Notes: generated by a model from the letters alone, not told the origin. Shown: positions 17,244 through 27,375, counted from the first letter of the stretch. The stretch: DNA of 64,000 nucleotides from Hyphomicrobium sp. (GCA_030148425.1 JASBTM010000003.1:124001-188000), one strand, 5' to 3'. Translations and numbers: made by a program.

Positions 17244-19553
17244 ATGGCTGTGCGCGGCGTCGGTGATTTTATCAGTTCCAGTTCTGAGGTCTGTTCTGGG
17301 GGGGGCGGGTCGAGGCGGATTTCGGTTCGCAGCGGCTTGAGCAAGGTTGCGCTGGCGTTCTCGGTATCGACGGCTGCTCTCACGTTGGCCGGTGGCGCTT
17401 TCGCGCAAGAGACGCAATTGCCGGGCATCGACGTTCAAGGTGCGCAGGCAAAAAAGGCCAGCGCCCCCAAAGCGAAACCGAAGCCTAAGCCGGTACAGGC
17501 GAGTGAACCGCAAACGGCGCCGCCTGCAATCAACACCAATGAAGTCAGCGCGACCTCCGCAGATGCTCCCTATAATACGCCTGCCGGAATAAGTGTGGTT
17601 ACGGGAAGCGATCTCAGCACTTACGGGGGCACCAATCTCGACGACGCGTTGCGTTCGCAGCCGGGCACCTTCACGCGCATCAGTCCGCAAAACGCGGGTA
17701 TTGCGGTCAACATCCGCGGCTTCGAAGGTTCGGGGCGGGTCAATATGCTGATCGACGGCGTGCCCCAGAATTTCGGGTTCACGGGCCACGAAGCACAAGG
17801 TTTCACGTATCTCGATCCGTCTCTTGTTGCGGGCGTCGATATTGCTCGCGGCGCCGTGACGACAGCTGGCGGCACGGGAGCGCTTGCGGGCGTCGCGAAC
17901 TTCCGCACACTCGATGTCGACGACATCCTGCGGCCGGGTCAAAACTTTGGTGCGATGACGTCGAGCACGTGGGGAAGCAACGGCGTAGGCTTCTCGGAAA
18001 TGGGCGCGGCTGCGGCAAGATCGGGCGGTATCAGCATCGCTGGTGCGGTCAGCCATCGTGAGCCCGACAACTACGAGAATGCCAAAGGCGTCGAAGTTCC
18101 GGGCACGTTCCAGAACCTCACCTCAGGCTTGTACAAGGTCAATCTGCAGCTCGACCAAGAGCAGACGTTGCGGTTCGGCGGCGTGTTCTACAACAACGAT
18201 TTCTTCGCGAACTCCTACAATCAGAACGTCTCTACGCAAACCTACACGGCAAAGTATGCATACAAGCCTATCGACAACGACCTGATCGATTTCAGGCTGA
18301 ACGGCTACTACAACGACGCCACGATGAAGTACGGGACGGACGCGACGCCGACGGTCGGTAATCCGCCGAAGGGAAGCGCGTGGGGCCGCGTGATTGATGA
18401 CACGGGCCTCGGCTTCGATATCTCCAATATCTCGCGCTTTTCTCTTGGCGGGATCGGGGTGAAGTCAGAATACGGTTATGAATTCTTCGGCGACGATGTC
18501 GATGCGTTCAACCGATACCAGCCGAACGTTGCGGGCGGCGTGAACCCCTCGGGGTGGAAATCGAAAAGCGCGGTCTTCTCAGAGACGACCTTCTCAAAAG
18601 GTATTTTTGATCTCATCGTTGGCCTTAAGTACGACATGTACAGCATCAACGGTAGCGGCAATGCCAATCCGCTTTTGGGCCTGCCGCCTGGCGTTCCCTC
18701 CGGCCCCTTCAAATTGGATAAGGATGGTGGTGCGTTCGATCCGAAGGTTACATTGGCGGCGCAAGTCACCGACTGGTTTCAGCCTTACATCACCTATTCG
18801 GAAACCCAACGTTCGCCGTCTGTGGCAGAGTTGTTCACCGGAGGCAATCATCCTGGGGCGTCCAATATCGGCTTCCTGCCCAATCCCTTGTTGGATCCTG
18901 AAAGCCAGCAGGGACTCGAAGTTGGCGCGAATTTCAAGAAGGACGGCCTTTTCACTCGCGATGACTCGTTCCGGTTAAAGGCTGACTATTATCATCAAGA
19001 TGTAGCCGATTATATCGCGGCATGTACGACCCCGCGGGGCGCTGTCTACTTCTGCAATACACCCGGCGACTCAAAGGTCGAGGGTGTCGAACTGCAGGGC
19101 ATGTACGACGCTGGCTATTTCTTCGCGGGCTTGAGCTACACCTATACGCACACAGATCTACCATCGCAGGTCGATGGTTTCGGTGCGCACAGCTATCTGC
19201 CGGATAACACCGTGGTCACATCTGCCGGTGTCCGGTTGCTCGACCGCAAGATGACGTTGGGAGGCCGCCTCTCGTATTTCGGTGAGAGCGATGTCGGAGC
19301 CGTCAACGTCGGTGGCTTCTACGCGAGCCGCTTCATGCCCTCCTACACGCTCGTCGATTTCTTCTCGAGTTACAAGGTGACCGAGAACTTCGAGGTCGGC
19401 TTCAACATCAACAACCTGTTCGACAAAGACTACACCGATGCGCTGACCACTGCTTTCTTCGATGGGGCGAAGTGCTTCGGTTCGAACCTTCCCGGCTGCA
19501 ACGATACCGGAATGGGACGGACGTTCTTCGTGACGGCGAAGGCGCAATTCTGA
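17244..19553 (+). CDS. TonB-dependent outer-membrane receptor, haem-receptor type
   Basis: This 769-residue receptor has a long leader with cleavage near GGAFA-QE, a Lys/Pro-rich linker, an N-terminal plug domain (about 105-225, with GISVVTGSDLSTYGGTNLDDALRSQPG and INIRGFEG-like IRGFEGSGRVNMLIDGVPQ), and a 22-strand barrel ending in F. The sequence RSPSVAELF...NPLLDPESQQGLEVG corresponds to the FRAP/NPNL-box region of haem and haemoglobin receptors. A tonB gene follows, and iron-uptake genes precede it. Ligand assignment to haem is family-level inference; a siderophore remains possible. Confidence 0.88.
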   Translation: MAVRGVGDFISSSSEVCSGGGGSRRISVRSGLSKVALAFSVSTAALTLAGGAFAQETQLPGIDVQGAQAKKASAPKAKPKPKPVQASEPQTAPPAINTNEVSATSADAPYNTPAGISVVTGSDLSTYGGTNLDDALRSQPGTFTRISPQNAGIAVNIRGFEGSGRVNMLIDGVPQNFGFTGHEAQGFTYLDPSLVAGVDIARGAVTTAGGTGALAGVANFRTLDVDDILRPGQNFGAMTSSTWGSNGVGFSEMGAAAARSGGISIAGAVSHREPDNYENAKGVEVPGTFQNLTSGLYKVNLQLDQEQTLRFGGVFYNNDFFANSYNQNVSTQTYTAKYAYKPIDNDLIDFRLNGYYNDATMKYGTDATPTVGNPPKGSAWGRVIDDTGLGFDISNISRFSLGGIGVKSEYGYEFFGDDVDAFNRYQPNVAGGVNPSGWKSKSAVFSETTFSKGIFDLIVGLKYDMYSINGSGNANPLLGLPPGVPSGPFKLDKDGGAFDPKVTLAAQVTDWFQPYITYSETQRSPSVAELFTGGNHPGASNIGFLPNPLLDPESQQGLEVGANFKKDGLFTRDDSFRLKADYYHQDVADYIAACTTPRGAVYFCNTPGDSKVEGVELQGMYDAGYFFAGLSYTYTHTDLPSQVDGFGAHSYLPDNTVVTSAGVRLLDRKMTLGGRLSYFGESDVGAVNVGGFYASRFMPSYTLVDFFSSYKVTENFEVGFNINNLFDKDYTDALTTAFFDGAKCFGSNLPGCNDTGMGRTFFVTAKAQF

Positions 19554-19658
19554 GCCGTGCGCTATCGCGGCTTTGTGTGACGAAACTTCAGGCGTCGGCG
19601 GAGAAATCTGCCGATGCATTTGCGTAGAAGACCGTTGACGTGATGGAGACGAGGAGCC

Positions 19659-20720
19659 GTGACGCTCATCGAAAACAAAAATCTCCAGTCGCGCGCTTTG
19701 CGCGGCGCAAATTCGAAACTTCGCGCGTTCGAAAGGCGCAGCGCGCATAGCAACGTCGTGTCATTTGGCGAAGCAAAGGCCACTCGTCAGCAGGCCTTCA
19801 CGATCGCGAGGGCGGAAAGTGTCGACAAACCGACGTCTCGGAAGCTTCTCATCGCCGCTATCATCTTGTCTGCGGCTGTCCATGGCGGTTTGATTGCCAC
19901 GACATTGATGGGTGACGCGGGCGAACAGTTCGGAACCCTTGCCGACAAATCCGAAACCTTCAGTGTGTCGATGGAACAGTCGGTCGTTCTGGAATCGATT
20001 GCGACCGAAAGAGTGCAAGCGGCTTCCGCGGCGGCAGCGGCATCGCAAGCCGGCAGCATTCAGGCGGTGGAATCCAAGCCGCAGGAGCTGGCCGAGGCGG
20101 AAACCGATCCTCTTTCCGATGAGCCGCCACCGAAGCCGATTGACGTTGCAGATGTGACGCCGACTGCCTTGGCCTCGACGGACGATCCTCTGCCGGTCAT
20201 TCGCGGCGGCGGGGATGCTCAGGCCGTCAGCGAAATAAAGGCCGAGCAGATTGCCGAAGTGGAAGTGAAGGAGATGCCGGAGGCCGTCGAGACGAAGGAA
20301 GATTCGGTCGCGAAGCCGGAGCGGAAAAAGGAAGACGAAAAAGAAAAAAAGACGCCGCAGAAGGAATCCCATCAGCAAGTTGCTGGAAGCGCCACGTCGC
20401 GGTCGAACGCATCGCAGGCGACCGTGAGTGGCAAAGTTTCAGCCAGTAGCGGCAATGCTTTGAGTTATGGGGCGATGGTGCGAGCGCAACTTGCGCGTAA
20501 CAAGCCGCCGAGCAACGGCCTTCGGGGCACCGTCCGTGTGTCGTTCGGTATCGCGATAGACGGCAACCTGAGCTATTTGCGTTTGTCGGAGTCTTCGGGC
20601 AGCGCGGCGCTCGATAGCGTCGCGCTGGCCGTCATCAAGAATTCTGCGCCTTTCGGCGAGCCGCCAGCCGGCCTAACAGCCAGCCAGCTTTCCTACGTCA
20701 TACCGTTTTATTTTCGCTGA
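19659..20720 (+). CDS. tonB: Energy transducer TonB
   Basis: This 353-residue protein starts at GTG 19659 (GAGGAG six bases upstream). It has an N-terminal cytoplasmic segment of about 60 residues, one transmembrane helix (about 61-82, LLIAAIILSAAVHGGLIATTL, containing the functional His), a long Ala/Glu/Lys/Pro-rich periplasmic spacer (85-255) and a C-terminal TonB fold (about 262-353, ending VIPFYFR). It transmits proton-motive force to outer-membrane receptors, here the receptor 105 bp upstream. ExbB and ExbD are not in this window. The unusually long basic N-terminus is notable. Confidence 0.9.
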   Translation: MTLIENKNLQSRALRGANSKLRAFERRSAHSNVVSFGEAKATRQQAFTIARAESVDKPTSRKLLIAAIILSAAVHGGLIATTLMGDAGEQFGTLADKSETFSVSMEQSVVLESIATERVQAASAAAAASQAGSIQAVESKPQELAEAETDPLSDEPPPKPIDVADVTPTALASTDDPLPVIRGGGDAQAVSEIKAEQIAEVEVKEMPEAVETKEDSVAKPERKKEDEKEKKTPQKESHQQVAGSATSRSNASQATVSGKVSASSGNALSYGAMVRAQLARNKPPSNGLRGTVRVSFGIAIDGNLSYLRLSESSGSAALDSVALAVIKNSAPFGEPPAGLTASQLSYVIPFYFR

Positions 20721-20851
20721 GGCCCGCCAGCCGGAGGCGCGCCTTTCGTGCTCCCGGCAGCTGCATCCTCCATGAGTTCAAACCACATGGCGTTGAGCAC
20801 CGCGAAAGCGGCAGCGAGGGGAAGGCCGAGCAGCCAAGCAAAGTACCACAT
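20708..20851 (-). CDS. cydX: Cytochrome bd oxidase small subunit CydX/CbdX
   Basis: This 47-residue single-helix protein begins MWYFAWLLGLPLAAAFAVLNAMWFE, the typical CydX helix with a conserved Trp-Glu edge, followed by a short Gly/Pro/Lys tail. ATG 20851 follows GGAGA. CydX stabilises the haem centres of the CydAB oxidase. It is the last gene of the cyd operon, 23 bp after cydB, and overlaps the end of tonB by 13 bp on the opposite strand. Confidence 0.88.
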   Translation of the reverse strand: MWYFAWLLGLPLAAAFAVLNAMWFELMEDAAAGSTKGAPPAGGPQRK

Positions 20852-20874
20852 GACGATATCTCCTTTCCGATGTC

Positions 20875-22032
20875 TCAGTACGCGTGGCCGTGCTCTTCGC
20901 GGATCGCCTTCTCGTCCACCTTGCCCCACATGACGTGATAGACCCATGACGTGTAGGCGATGATGATCGGCACGAAGATCGCAGCGGCGACGAGCATGAT
21001 GAAGAGGGTCATATGGCTCGACGAGGAATCCCAAACTGTCAGGCTGGAATTCGCGTCGACCGACGATGGTAGGATGAACGGAAACATCGATAGGCCGACG
21101 GTCGCGATTATGCCGGCTATCGATAGTGAAGATGCGAGGAGCGTAGATATTTCACGTTTTGCGCTCATGAAGATGAAGGCAACCGTCGCTCCCACCAGAC
21201 CGAGCAAGGGTGCGAGCGCGGTCAAGGGATACTTACTGTAGTTTTCAAACCAAGCGCCGGGCGCCTTCACGACGGTCTTTGCCAAGGGGTTTGACGGTCC
21301 CATCGCATTGATTGTGCTTGTGATGTGGAACCCATCAATGCCGATCCACAGCACGATGCCTCCAAGAAGGAAGAGTACCACTGTGGCGATCGCCGCGATC
21401 CTTCCGTAAGCGCGCGCACGATCGGCGACGGGTCCATCCGTCTTTAGGCATATCCATGCAGCGCCGTGCATGACGAGCATCGTCACGGATACCAATCCAC
21501 AGAGTAAGGCAAAAGGATTGAGCAACTCGAACAGCGTCGTGCCGTCGTAGAAAATACGGAGTTCGCTGTTGAAGTGAAATGGCACTCCTTGGAGCACGTT
21601 GCCGACCGCGACGCCAAAGATCAGCGCCGGTACGGCGCCGCCGACGAAAAGTGCCCAATCCCATGCGTTGCGCCACGTCGGATTATCGCGCTTCGAGCGA
21701 TATTTGAAGCCGACAGGGCGTAGGATCAGCGCGAAGAGGATTGCGAACATCGCGAGATAAAAGCCCGAGAAAGACACGGCATAGAGGGGTGGCCACGCAG
21801 CGAAGATCGCGCCGCCGCCGAGGATCAGCCAGACTTGGTTTCCCTCCCACGTCGGTCCAACGCTGTTGATGACGACGCGGCGCTCGACGTCGGTCTTTGC
21901 AACAAAGGGAAGCAGTGTGGCAGCGCCGAGATCGAAGCCGTCCATGATCGCAAATCCGATCAGAAGGACGCCCAGAAGTACCCACCAGATGATGCGGAGG
22001 GTTTCGTAGTCGATGAGTTGATGAAGGATCAT
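20875..22032 (-). CDS. cydB: Cytochrome bd ubiquinol oxidase subunit II
   Basis: The 385-residue polytopic membrane protein starts MILHQLIDYETLRIIWWVLLG and contains the CydB hallmarks GFAIMDGFDLGAATLLPF, GPTWEGNQVWLILGGGAIFAAWP and a terminal SWVYHVMWGKV. CydB partners with CydA in a high-affinity quinol oxidase that works at low oxygen and is resistant to inhibitors. It lies 4 bp after cydA. An earlier start at 22086 would add residues lacking family support and overlap cydA, so ATG 22032 is chosen. Confidence 0.96.
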   Translation of the reverse strand: MILHQLIDYETLRIIWWVLLGVLLIGFAIMDGFDLGAATLLPFVAKTDVERRVVINSVGPTWEGNQVWLILGGGAIFAAWPPLYAVSFSGFYLAMFAILFALILRPVGFKYRSKRDNPTWRNAWDWALFVGGAVPALIFGVAVGNVLQGVPFHFNSELRIFYDGTTLFELLNPFALLCGLVSVTMLVMHGAAWICLKTDGPVADRARAYGRIAAIATVVLFLLGGIVLWIGIDGFHITSTINAMGPSNPLAKTVVKAPGAWFENYSKYPLTALAPLLGLVGATVAFIFMSAKREISTLLASSLSIAGIIATVGLSMFPFILPSSVDANSSLTVWDSSSSHMTLFIMLVAAAIFVPIIIAYTSWVYHVMWGKVDEKAIREEHGHAY

Positions 22033-22036
22033 TGCT

Positions 22037-23614
22037 TTACTCCGCAGCAACGAGAGTTTGGGAAACGAGGATGGCTTCCGGCGCATTGTCCGGTTGCGGA
22101 CCTGAGCGAATGGCGCGGATCATGAGGCCCATTTCGATGATGAAGAGGATCGAGTAGAGCACGATGAAGCCCAAGAGGGTCAGAAGCACTGTGAATGCGC
22201 CGAGGCTCGAGACGCCGGCTGCGGTCGGCAAGATGCCTTCAATAATCCAAGGCTGACGTCCGAACTCAGCGACGACCCATCCGAACTCCGCAGCGATCCA
22301 GGGAAGCGGTATGGCGAAGGTCGCGACGCGCAAGAGCCAAGGATACTGATCAAGTCGCCGCCGCGCCGACAGGTAGAAGAAGGTTGCCATCAGCGCGATG
22401 AAGAAGAAGCCCAGGCCAACCATGATGCGGAACGACCAGAAGAGTGACGGAACGTCGGGAACCGTGTCCCACGCCGCCTGTTCGATCTGAGCGTCTGTTG
22501 CCTTGCGCGGATCGTCGATATAACGCTTGAGCAGCAACGCATAGCCGAGATCGTTGCCGTTTTTCTCTAGTGCCTCTCTCGCGGCTTGCGGAATGGCGGA
22601 CGGATCGTTGACTGCGCGGATCTGCTGGACGGCGTCGTAGGCCAAGATGCCGTTGTGAATGCGATCCTTGGCGCGGACGACAAGCTCTTCGATGCCCGGA
22701 ATTTCTGTTGTCAGCGAACGCGTGCCGATAAGGCCCATGGCCCATGGAATATGGACGGCGAAGTGCGTCTCGCGGGCCTTTTGATCTGGGAAACCGAACA
22801 GGGTGAATGCAGCGGGAGCAGGTTCCGTCTTCCACATTGCTTCGATCGACGCGAGCTTCATCTTCTGATGTTCGGTCGAGAGGTAGCCGCTCTCGTCGCC
22901 TAGAACGACGACGGAGAGAGCCGAGGCGAGGCCGAACGAAGCCGCGACCGTCATCGATCGCTTGGCAAGAGCGGTGTGGCGATGATTGTACAAGTACCAA
23001 GCCGATACGCCGAGGACGAAGACCGACGCCGTAACGTATCCGGCGGATACCGTATGAACGAATTTCGCCTGTGCGACGGGATTGAATACGACGTCGAAAA
23101 AGTTGGTGACTTCCATCCGCATCGTCTGAGGATTGAAGGCCGAGCCGACAGGATTTTGCATCCAGCCGTTGGCGATCAAAATCCAGAGGGCGGAGAAATT
23201 CGATCCGATCGCTACGCACCACGTCGCAATGAGGTGGCCGACTTTCGACATTCGGTCCCAGCCAAAAAAGAACAGGCCGACGAAGGTCGCTTCGAGAAAG
23301 AACGCCATCAGCCCTTCAATGGCGAGTGGGGCGCCGAAGATGTCTCCGACGTAATGGCTGTAGTAGCTCCAGTTCATTCCGAACTGGAATTCCATCACTA
23401 GCCCTGTTGCGACGCCGATCACAAAGTTGATGCCAAACAGTGTGCCCCAGAATTTCGTCATCTGTCGCCAGATTTGGCGTCCGGTCATCACGTAGACCGT
23501 TTCCATGATGGCGACGATGATCGAAAGTCCAAGCGTCAGCGGTACGAATAAGAAGTGATATAGCGCTGTTGTTGCGAATTGCAGGCGCGATAGCGCCACG
23601 ATGTCCAGTTCCAT
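22037..23614 (-). CDS. cydA: Cytochrome bd ubiquinol oxidase subunit I
   Basis: The 525-residue haem subunit starts MELDIVALSRLQFATTALYHFLFVPLTLGLS, containing His19-type haem b595 ligand territory. GMNWSYYSHYVGDIFGAPLAIEGLMAFFLE and the Q-loop region before the long periplasmic segment are typical. The Q-loop is of moderate length. It carries haems b558, b595 and d and oxidises ubiquinol. ATG 23614 has GAAAGAGG upstream. It follows cydC by 69 bp in the operon cydDCABX. Confidence 0.96.
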   Translation of the reverse strand: MELDIVALSRLQFATTALYHFLFVPLTLGLSIIVAIMETVYVMTGRQIWRQMTKFWGTLFGINFVIGVATGLVMEFQFGMNWSYYSHYVGDIFGAPLAIEGLMAFFLEATFVGLFFFGWDRMSKVGHLIATWCVAIGSNFSALWILIANGWMQNPVGSAFNPQTMRMEVTNFFDVVFNPVAQAKFVHTVSAGYVTASVFVLGVSAWYLYNHRHTALAKRSMTVAASFGLASALSVVVLGDESGYLSTEHQKMKLASIEAMWKTEPAPAAFTLFGFPDQKARETHFAVHIPWAMGLIGTRSLTTEIPGIEELVVRAKDRIHNGILAYDAVQQIRAVNDPSAIPQAAREALEKNGNDLGYALLLKRYIDDPRKATDAQIEQAAWDTVPDVPSLFWSFRIMVGLGFFFIALMATFFYLSARRRLDQYPWLLRVATFAIPLPWIAAEFGWVVAEFGRQPWIIEGILPTAAGVSSLGAFTVLLTLLGFIVLYSILFIIEMGLMIRAIRSGPQPDNAPEAILVSQTLVAAE

Positions 23615-23683
23615 TTTGCCTCTTTCCGCCTTTCGGTCGGCCTCCTTCCTGAGTGGCCGCCTAGGCGCCACCGGATTTCTGTT

Positions 23684-25372
23684 TCAATCTTGTCTCAAAG
23701 CCGCGAGCATGGCTCCGAACTGTGGATCGCCTCGCGATGCGTTGGCGATAATTCGTCCTCGATCCATCATCAGTATGCGGTCCGCTATCTCGGCTTCGCG
23801 CCGGATGTGAGTGGCGATAATGATCGTGCGGTCTTTGATCTGGGCTGCGAGCCGACCGATGACGTCGCGCGCTGTTCTGTCGTCCAATCCTTCAGTCGGC
23901 TCGTCGAGAAGCCAAAGCTGGGTGTCACAGAGAAACAGGCGCGCCAACGCGAGGCGGCGCGCTTCCCCGCCCGAGAGGCCCATTCCACCTTCGCCGAGGC
24001 GCGTATCGAGGCCCGAAGGTAGTCCGTTCAGATATGCCCCTAATCCAGCGGCCGTGATTGCCTGTGAAAGTCTGTCATCGGTGGCTGAAGGGTCGGCGAG
24101 CCGAAGGTTGTCGCGGAGGGTGTCTGCAAAAAGCTCGGTGCGTTGCGTTAGGAGCGTCGCAGGAATGCTCCGCGCTTTGCCTTGGGCGGGAGTTAGATCG
24201 CCGACAATCACCGAAAGCAATGTCGATTTCCCAGCTCCGCTCGGGCCGATCAGGGCGACGCGTTCGCCTTTGGAAATGGTGAGGGAGACACCGGAAATCG
24301 AAGCCGCATGTGCATCGTGATAAAAAGCGGTGATGTCGCGCGCCTGGACAGCAAAGTTTGCTTCAGGCAATTGCAGCTGCGGCGTCGCGATTTGGTCGAG
24401 GCGGGGGGTTACTCGTCTTGCAGCGATGAGCGTGCGCCCCAATTCGATCGCGCCACGACGCAGAGCGGCGAACGGATCAAGGGCCGCGATGGCGACGAGC
24501 ACGACAAGCGCGGCAACAGGTGCGCTGACGTCGCCCGCGCGCGCAAGCGACACGGAAATATAGAGCGCGGCCGCGATCAGTATCGAGCTGGCTATCGAGA
24601 TCGCCGCGCCAGCCGCAGTCTCGATGCGATTGAGTTTGTCGTCTGCATTTACGAGGTCGCGATCCGCATCCGCAATGGTTTGGCATTGCGCGCCTGTTCT
24701 TCCGGCCATTATGAGTTCGGTTTGACCAGATACGAGATCGATGACGCGCGACCGCAGATTTTCGAGAGCGGATGTCCGCCGCCGCATCGGAATCTCCGCG
24801 CGGTGGGCGCAAATCGACGGAATGCCGAGGCCGACGAGCAAGAGAAAGAGTACTGCCGCCAAACCTGTGGCAGGCGCGAACAATCCGAATGTGATGCTCG
24901 CAACCAACGCGGAAGCGACGGCTGCGACGACCGGGACGATCACGCGCAGATAGAGAGAGTCGAGAGCGTCAATGTCCTGCGTCATGCGGAAGAGAAGCGT
25001 CGCGGGGCGCATGCGGAGCTCTTCGGCCTCGCGCATGGCTGCAGAGCCTCGAAATAGCCTCTCTCGCAACTCTGCAAGGACTCCGAGCGTCGCGTCGTGC
25101 GTCGCGAGGCGTTCGCCATATCGTCCTGCGGTACGGACAAGCGCAAAGAAGCGAATGCCAGCCGACGGGGAAAAAACGTCGAAAGCGAGTGCGGTTGCCG
25201 TGCTTAATCCAGCGATGGCGGTGGCGGTGATGAACCAGCCTGAGAGACCGAGCAACGCCAGGCCGGAGAGAACCGTGAGGACGGCCAGCATGAGGCCGCC
25301 AATAAGTTTCGCGCGCGGGCCATCCCAGAAGATCATGAGGATGGGCTTCAGATCTTTAAATGTCGCTGTCAT
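23684..25372 (-). CDS. cydC: Heterodimeric thiol-reductant ABC exporter subunit CydC
   Basis: This 562-residue half-transporter has six transmembrane helices (residues 20-300; GLALLGLSGWFITATAIAGLS is typical of CydC) and an ABC ATPase with Walker A GPSGAGKS, signature LSGGEARRLALARL, and Walker B WLLDEPTEGLD. With CydD it exports cysteine/glutathione-like thiols or haem precursors to the periplasm, which is needed for cytochrome bd and c assembly. It overlaps cydD by 4 bp (ATGA). Both nucleotide-binding motifs appear complete. Confidence 0.94.
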   Translation of the reverse strand: MTATFKDLKPILMIFWDGPRAKLIGGLMLAVLTVLSGLALLGLSGWFITATAIAGLSTATALAFDVFSPSAGIRFFALVRTAGRYGERLATHDATLGVLAELRERLFRGSAAMREAEELRMRPATLLFRMTQDIDALDSLYLRVIVPVVAAVASALVASITFGLFAPATGLAAVLFLLLVGLGIPSICAHRAEIPMRRRTSALENLRSRVIDLVSGQTELIMAGRTGAQCQTIADADRDLVNADDKLNRIETAAGAAISIASSILIAAALYISVSLARAGDVSAPVAALVVLVAIAALDPFAALRRGAIELGRTLIAARRVTPRLDQIATPQLQLPEANFAVQARDITAFYHDAHAASISGVSLTISKGERVALIGPSGAGKSTLLSVIVGDLTPAQGKARSIPATLLTQRTELFADTLRDNLRLADPSATDDRLSQAITAAGLGAYLNGLPSGLDTRLGEGGMGLSGGEARRLALARLFLCDTQLWLLDEPTEGLDDRTARDVIGRLAAQIKDRTIIIATHIRREAEIADRILMMDRGRIIANASRGDPQFGAMLAALRQD

Positions 25373-27081
25373 GCCGCAGCCTCCATGCGGCGATCCGGGA
25401 TGTGGACGATACGGTCCATTCGGCGCGCAAGCGTAAGGTCGTGGGTCGTGACGATCAGCGTCTTGCCGCGTGCGAGTGCAAGAAGATTGCCGGTGATATC
25501 GTATGCTGTCTCGGCATCAAGATGCGCTGTAGGCTCGTCGGCGAGGATGAGGCCAATATGAGGCTGGGCGGCAATGCGGGCGATGGCTAGGCGAAGCGTC
25601 TCGCCTCCTGACAAGCCTTCGCCGCCTTCGCCGACTGCGGCGAGGCCGCGCATTTCGGCGATGTCGGTGAGTTTCGCAAATTTCAGCGCTTCGATGATGC
25701 GCTCGCGCGGGATGTCTCGCCCAAGCGCGATGTTGCTTGCGAGCGTGCCAGCGAAGATATGCGGACGCTGACCGATCCAAGCGATTTGGCTTCGTATCTC
25801 GGCGGCGGACTTTTCTGACAAAGTGCGCCCACCGATTGTTATGGAGCCGGAGGTCGCTGGAGCGAGTCCCGCGAGAAGCGCGAGAAGGGTCGATTTCCCG
25901 GAGCCGCTCGGCCCCAGGATTGCGATGTGCTCGCCCGGAGCGACGGCGAGATCGAATGGGTTGATCGCATCGGCGAGTGTCTCGCCGTACTGGAAGGAGA
26001 GCTTGTCGATCAGGATGGCAGGGAGGGGGAGAGTGGCCGCACTCCGCGGTGCGCGGTCCTGCGCTCCGTCAACTATGCTTTGGCCCTGGATGGCAAGCCG
26101 TTTCAGGCCGTCTATTGCAGCTAGCCCCGATGCTCGGTCGTGCCAGACTGACGAGAGATCGCGCAGCGGCTCAAAAAACGCGGGAGCCAACAGGAGAATA
26201 AACAGGCCCTGGGCCAGACCCAACGAGCCAGTCCAAGCGCCGAAATTCAATTGGCCGAGAAGATGAAATCCGACGTACACCGCGACCATGGCGACGCCGA
26301 GCGCCGAGAAGAGTTCGAGCGCAGCGGAGGATAGAAACGCAATTCGAAGCACGGCCATTGTCCGCGTGCGAAGGCTTTCCGCGTTTGTCCGGAGCCGGAG
26401 TGCCGTTTGGTCGATAGCGCCCAGAGACCGGATCGTTTTAATTCCGCGCAGCCGGTCGAGAAGAAACGCATTCATATCCCCGGCTCGGACAAGCTGCGCT
26501 TCGCTTTCTTTTTGAGCGTTCCAGCCGATCAAGATCATGAAGACAGGAATGAGCGGCGCTGCAAAAAAGAGGACAACAGCGGCGACCCATGACTGCATCA
26601 GGATAAAGAGCAGAATGACGAGGGGTACGACGGCTGCCTTCGCTTTGGCGATTTCGAAGCGCGCAACGTAGGGTACGACCATCTCCGCTTGTTCGGCAAT
26701 GATCGCGGCGGCTCGTCCCGACTCCGTGCGGCTGACGTCAAGCGGCGAGCGCTGTGCGATGGCTTCGACGGCTTCGTGTCGCAGTTTCGTCGCCTCGTGA
26801 CGTCCGGCGCGAAATGCGCCGCGGCTCGCTGCGGCTTCGAGAACGGCCCTTACGATTCCGACGATCAGCACGCCAAGGCAAAGCCATGGAAGACGGTCTG
26901 CGTTGACGTTTCCTACGAGATCGCCGATCGCCAGGGCGATGAAAGCCGCTTGGGGCACCCAAAGCAGCGACGCTCCAATTTGAAGTGTGGCGCTTGCCCG
27001 GTTGACTGCGGGACGCTGTGTCTGGACCGTCCGCGCTGACGGACGCGGATCGTCGACAGTCATGGCGGCAAGCGACGCCAT
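25369..27081 (-). CDS. cydD: Heterodimeric thiol-reductant ABC exporter subunit CydD
   Basis: This 570-residue half-transporter starts the operon. Six transmembrane segments precede an ABC ATPase with Walker A GPSGSGKS, signature LSGGETLRLAIARI and Walker B GLILADEPTAHLD. It pairs with CydC, whose gene overlaps by 4 bp. Starts at 27081 (ATG) and 27063 (ATG) are both possible. An FNR/FixK-type site about 71 bp upstream indicates low-oxygen induction of the whole cydDCABX operon, in line with the use of bd oxidase under microaerobic conditions. Confidence 0.94.
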   Translation of the reverse strand: MASLAAMTVDDPRPSARTVQTQRPAVNRASATLQIGASLLWVPQAAFIALAIGDLVGNVNADRLPWLCLGVLIVGIVRAVLEAAASRGAFRAGRHEATKLRHEAVEAIAQRSPLDVSRTESGRAAAIIAEQAEMVVPYVARFEIAKAKAAVVPLVILLFILMQSWVAAVVLFFAAPLIPVFMILIGWNAQKESEAQLVRAGDMNAFLLDRLRGIKTIRSLGAIDQTALRLRTNAESLRTRTMAVLRIAFLSSAALELFSALGVAMVAVYVGFHLLGQLNFGAWTGSLGLAQGLFILLLAPAFFEPLRDLSSVWHDRASGLAAIDGLKRLAIQGQSIVDGAQDRAPRSAATLPLPAILIDKLSFQYGETLADAINPFDLAVAPGEHIAILGPSGSGKSTLLALLAGLAPATSGSITIGGRTLSEKSAAEIRSQIAWIGQRPHIFAGTLASNIALGRDIPRERIIEALKFAKLTDIAEMRGLAAVGEGGEGLSGGETLRLAIARIAAQPHIGLILADEPTAHLDAETAYDITGNLLALARGKTLIVTTHDLTLARRMDRIVHIPDRRMEAAA

Positions 27082-27145
27082 TTCATCTGGCCCTTTCCCC
27101 GGCTTTCATTGCGCAGATCATTGGTTCGCGAGTGCCGCGCGAACA

Positions 27146-27159
27146 TTGATCGACGTCAA
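27146..27159. promoter_or_regulatory. FNR/FixK-type anaerobox upstream of cydD
   Basis: TTGAT-CGAC-GTCAA is one base from the perfect FNR consensus and matches FixK-type sites. It is centred about 71 bp upstream of the cydD ATG, a distance compatible with a class II promoter and a 30-nt leader. Confidence 0.65.
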
Positions 27160-27375
27160 CGTTTGGGACCTCTCCTCACAATCCGGAATGGACATTTTGC
27201 CCAAGAGCGGTGCTTGGCGCGCGCGACGCTCCAGGTGTGTTCCGGGCGTCTCCTGCAATTGTCCTAAAATTTATCCGTCGTTAGGAGGCGGACTTTTATG
27301 ATCTGAGCTGATGATGTGTCAGGTTTAACCGGTTCCATTTCGGTTCAAGATGCCAACGTAGCGAGGAGCAGAGAC

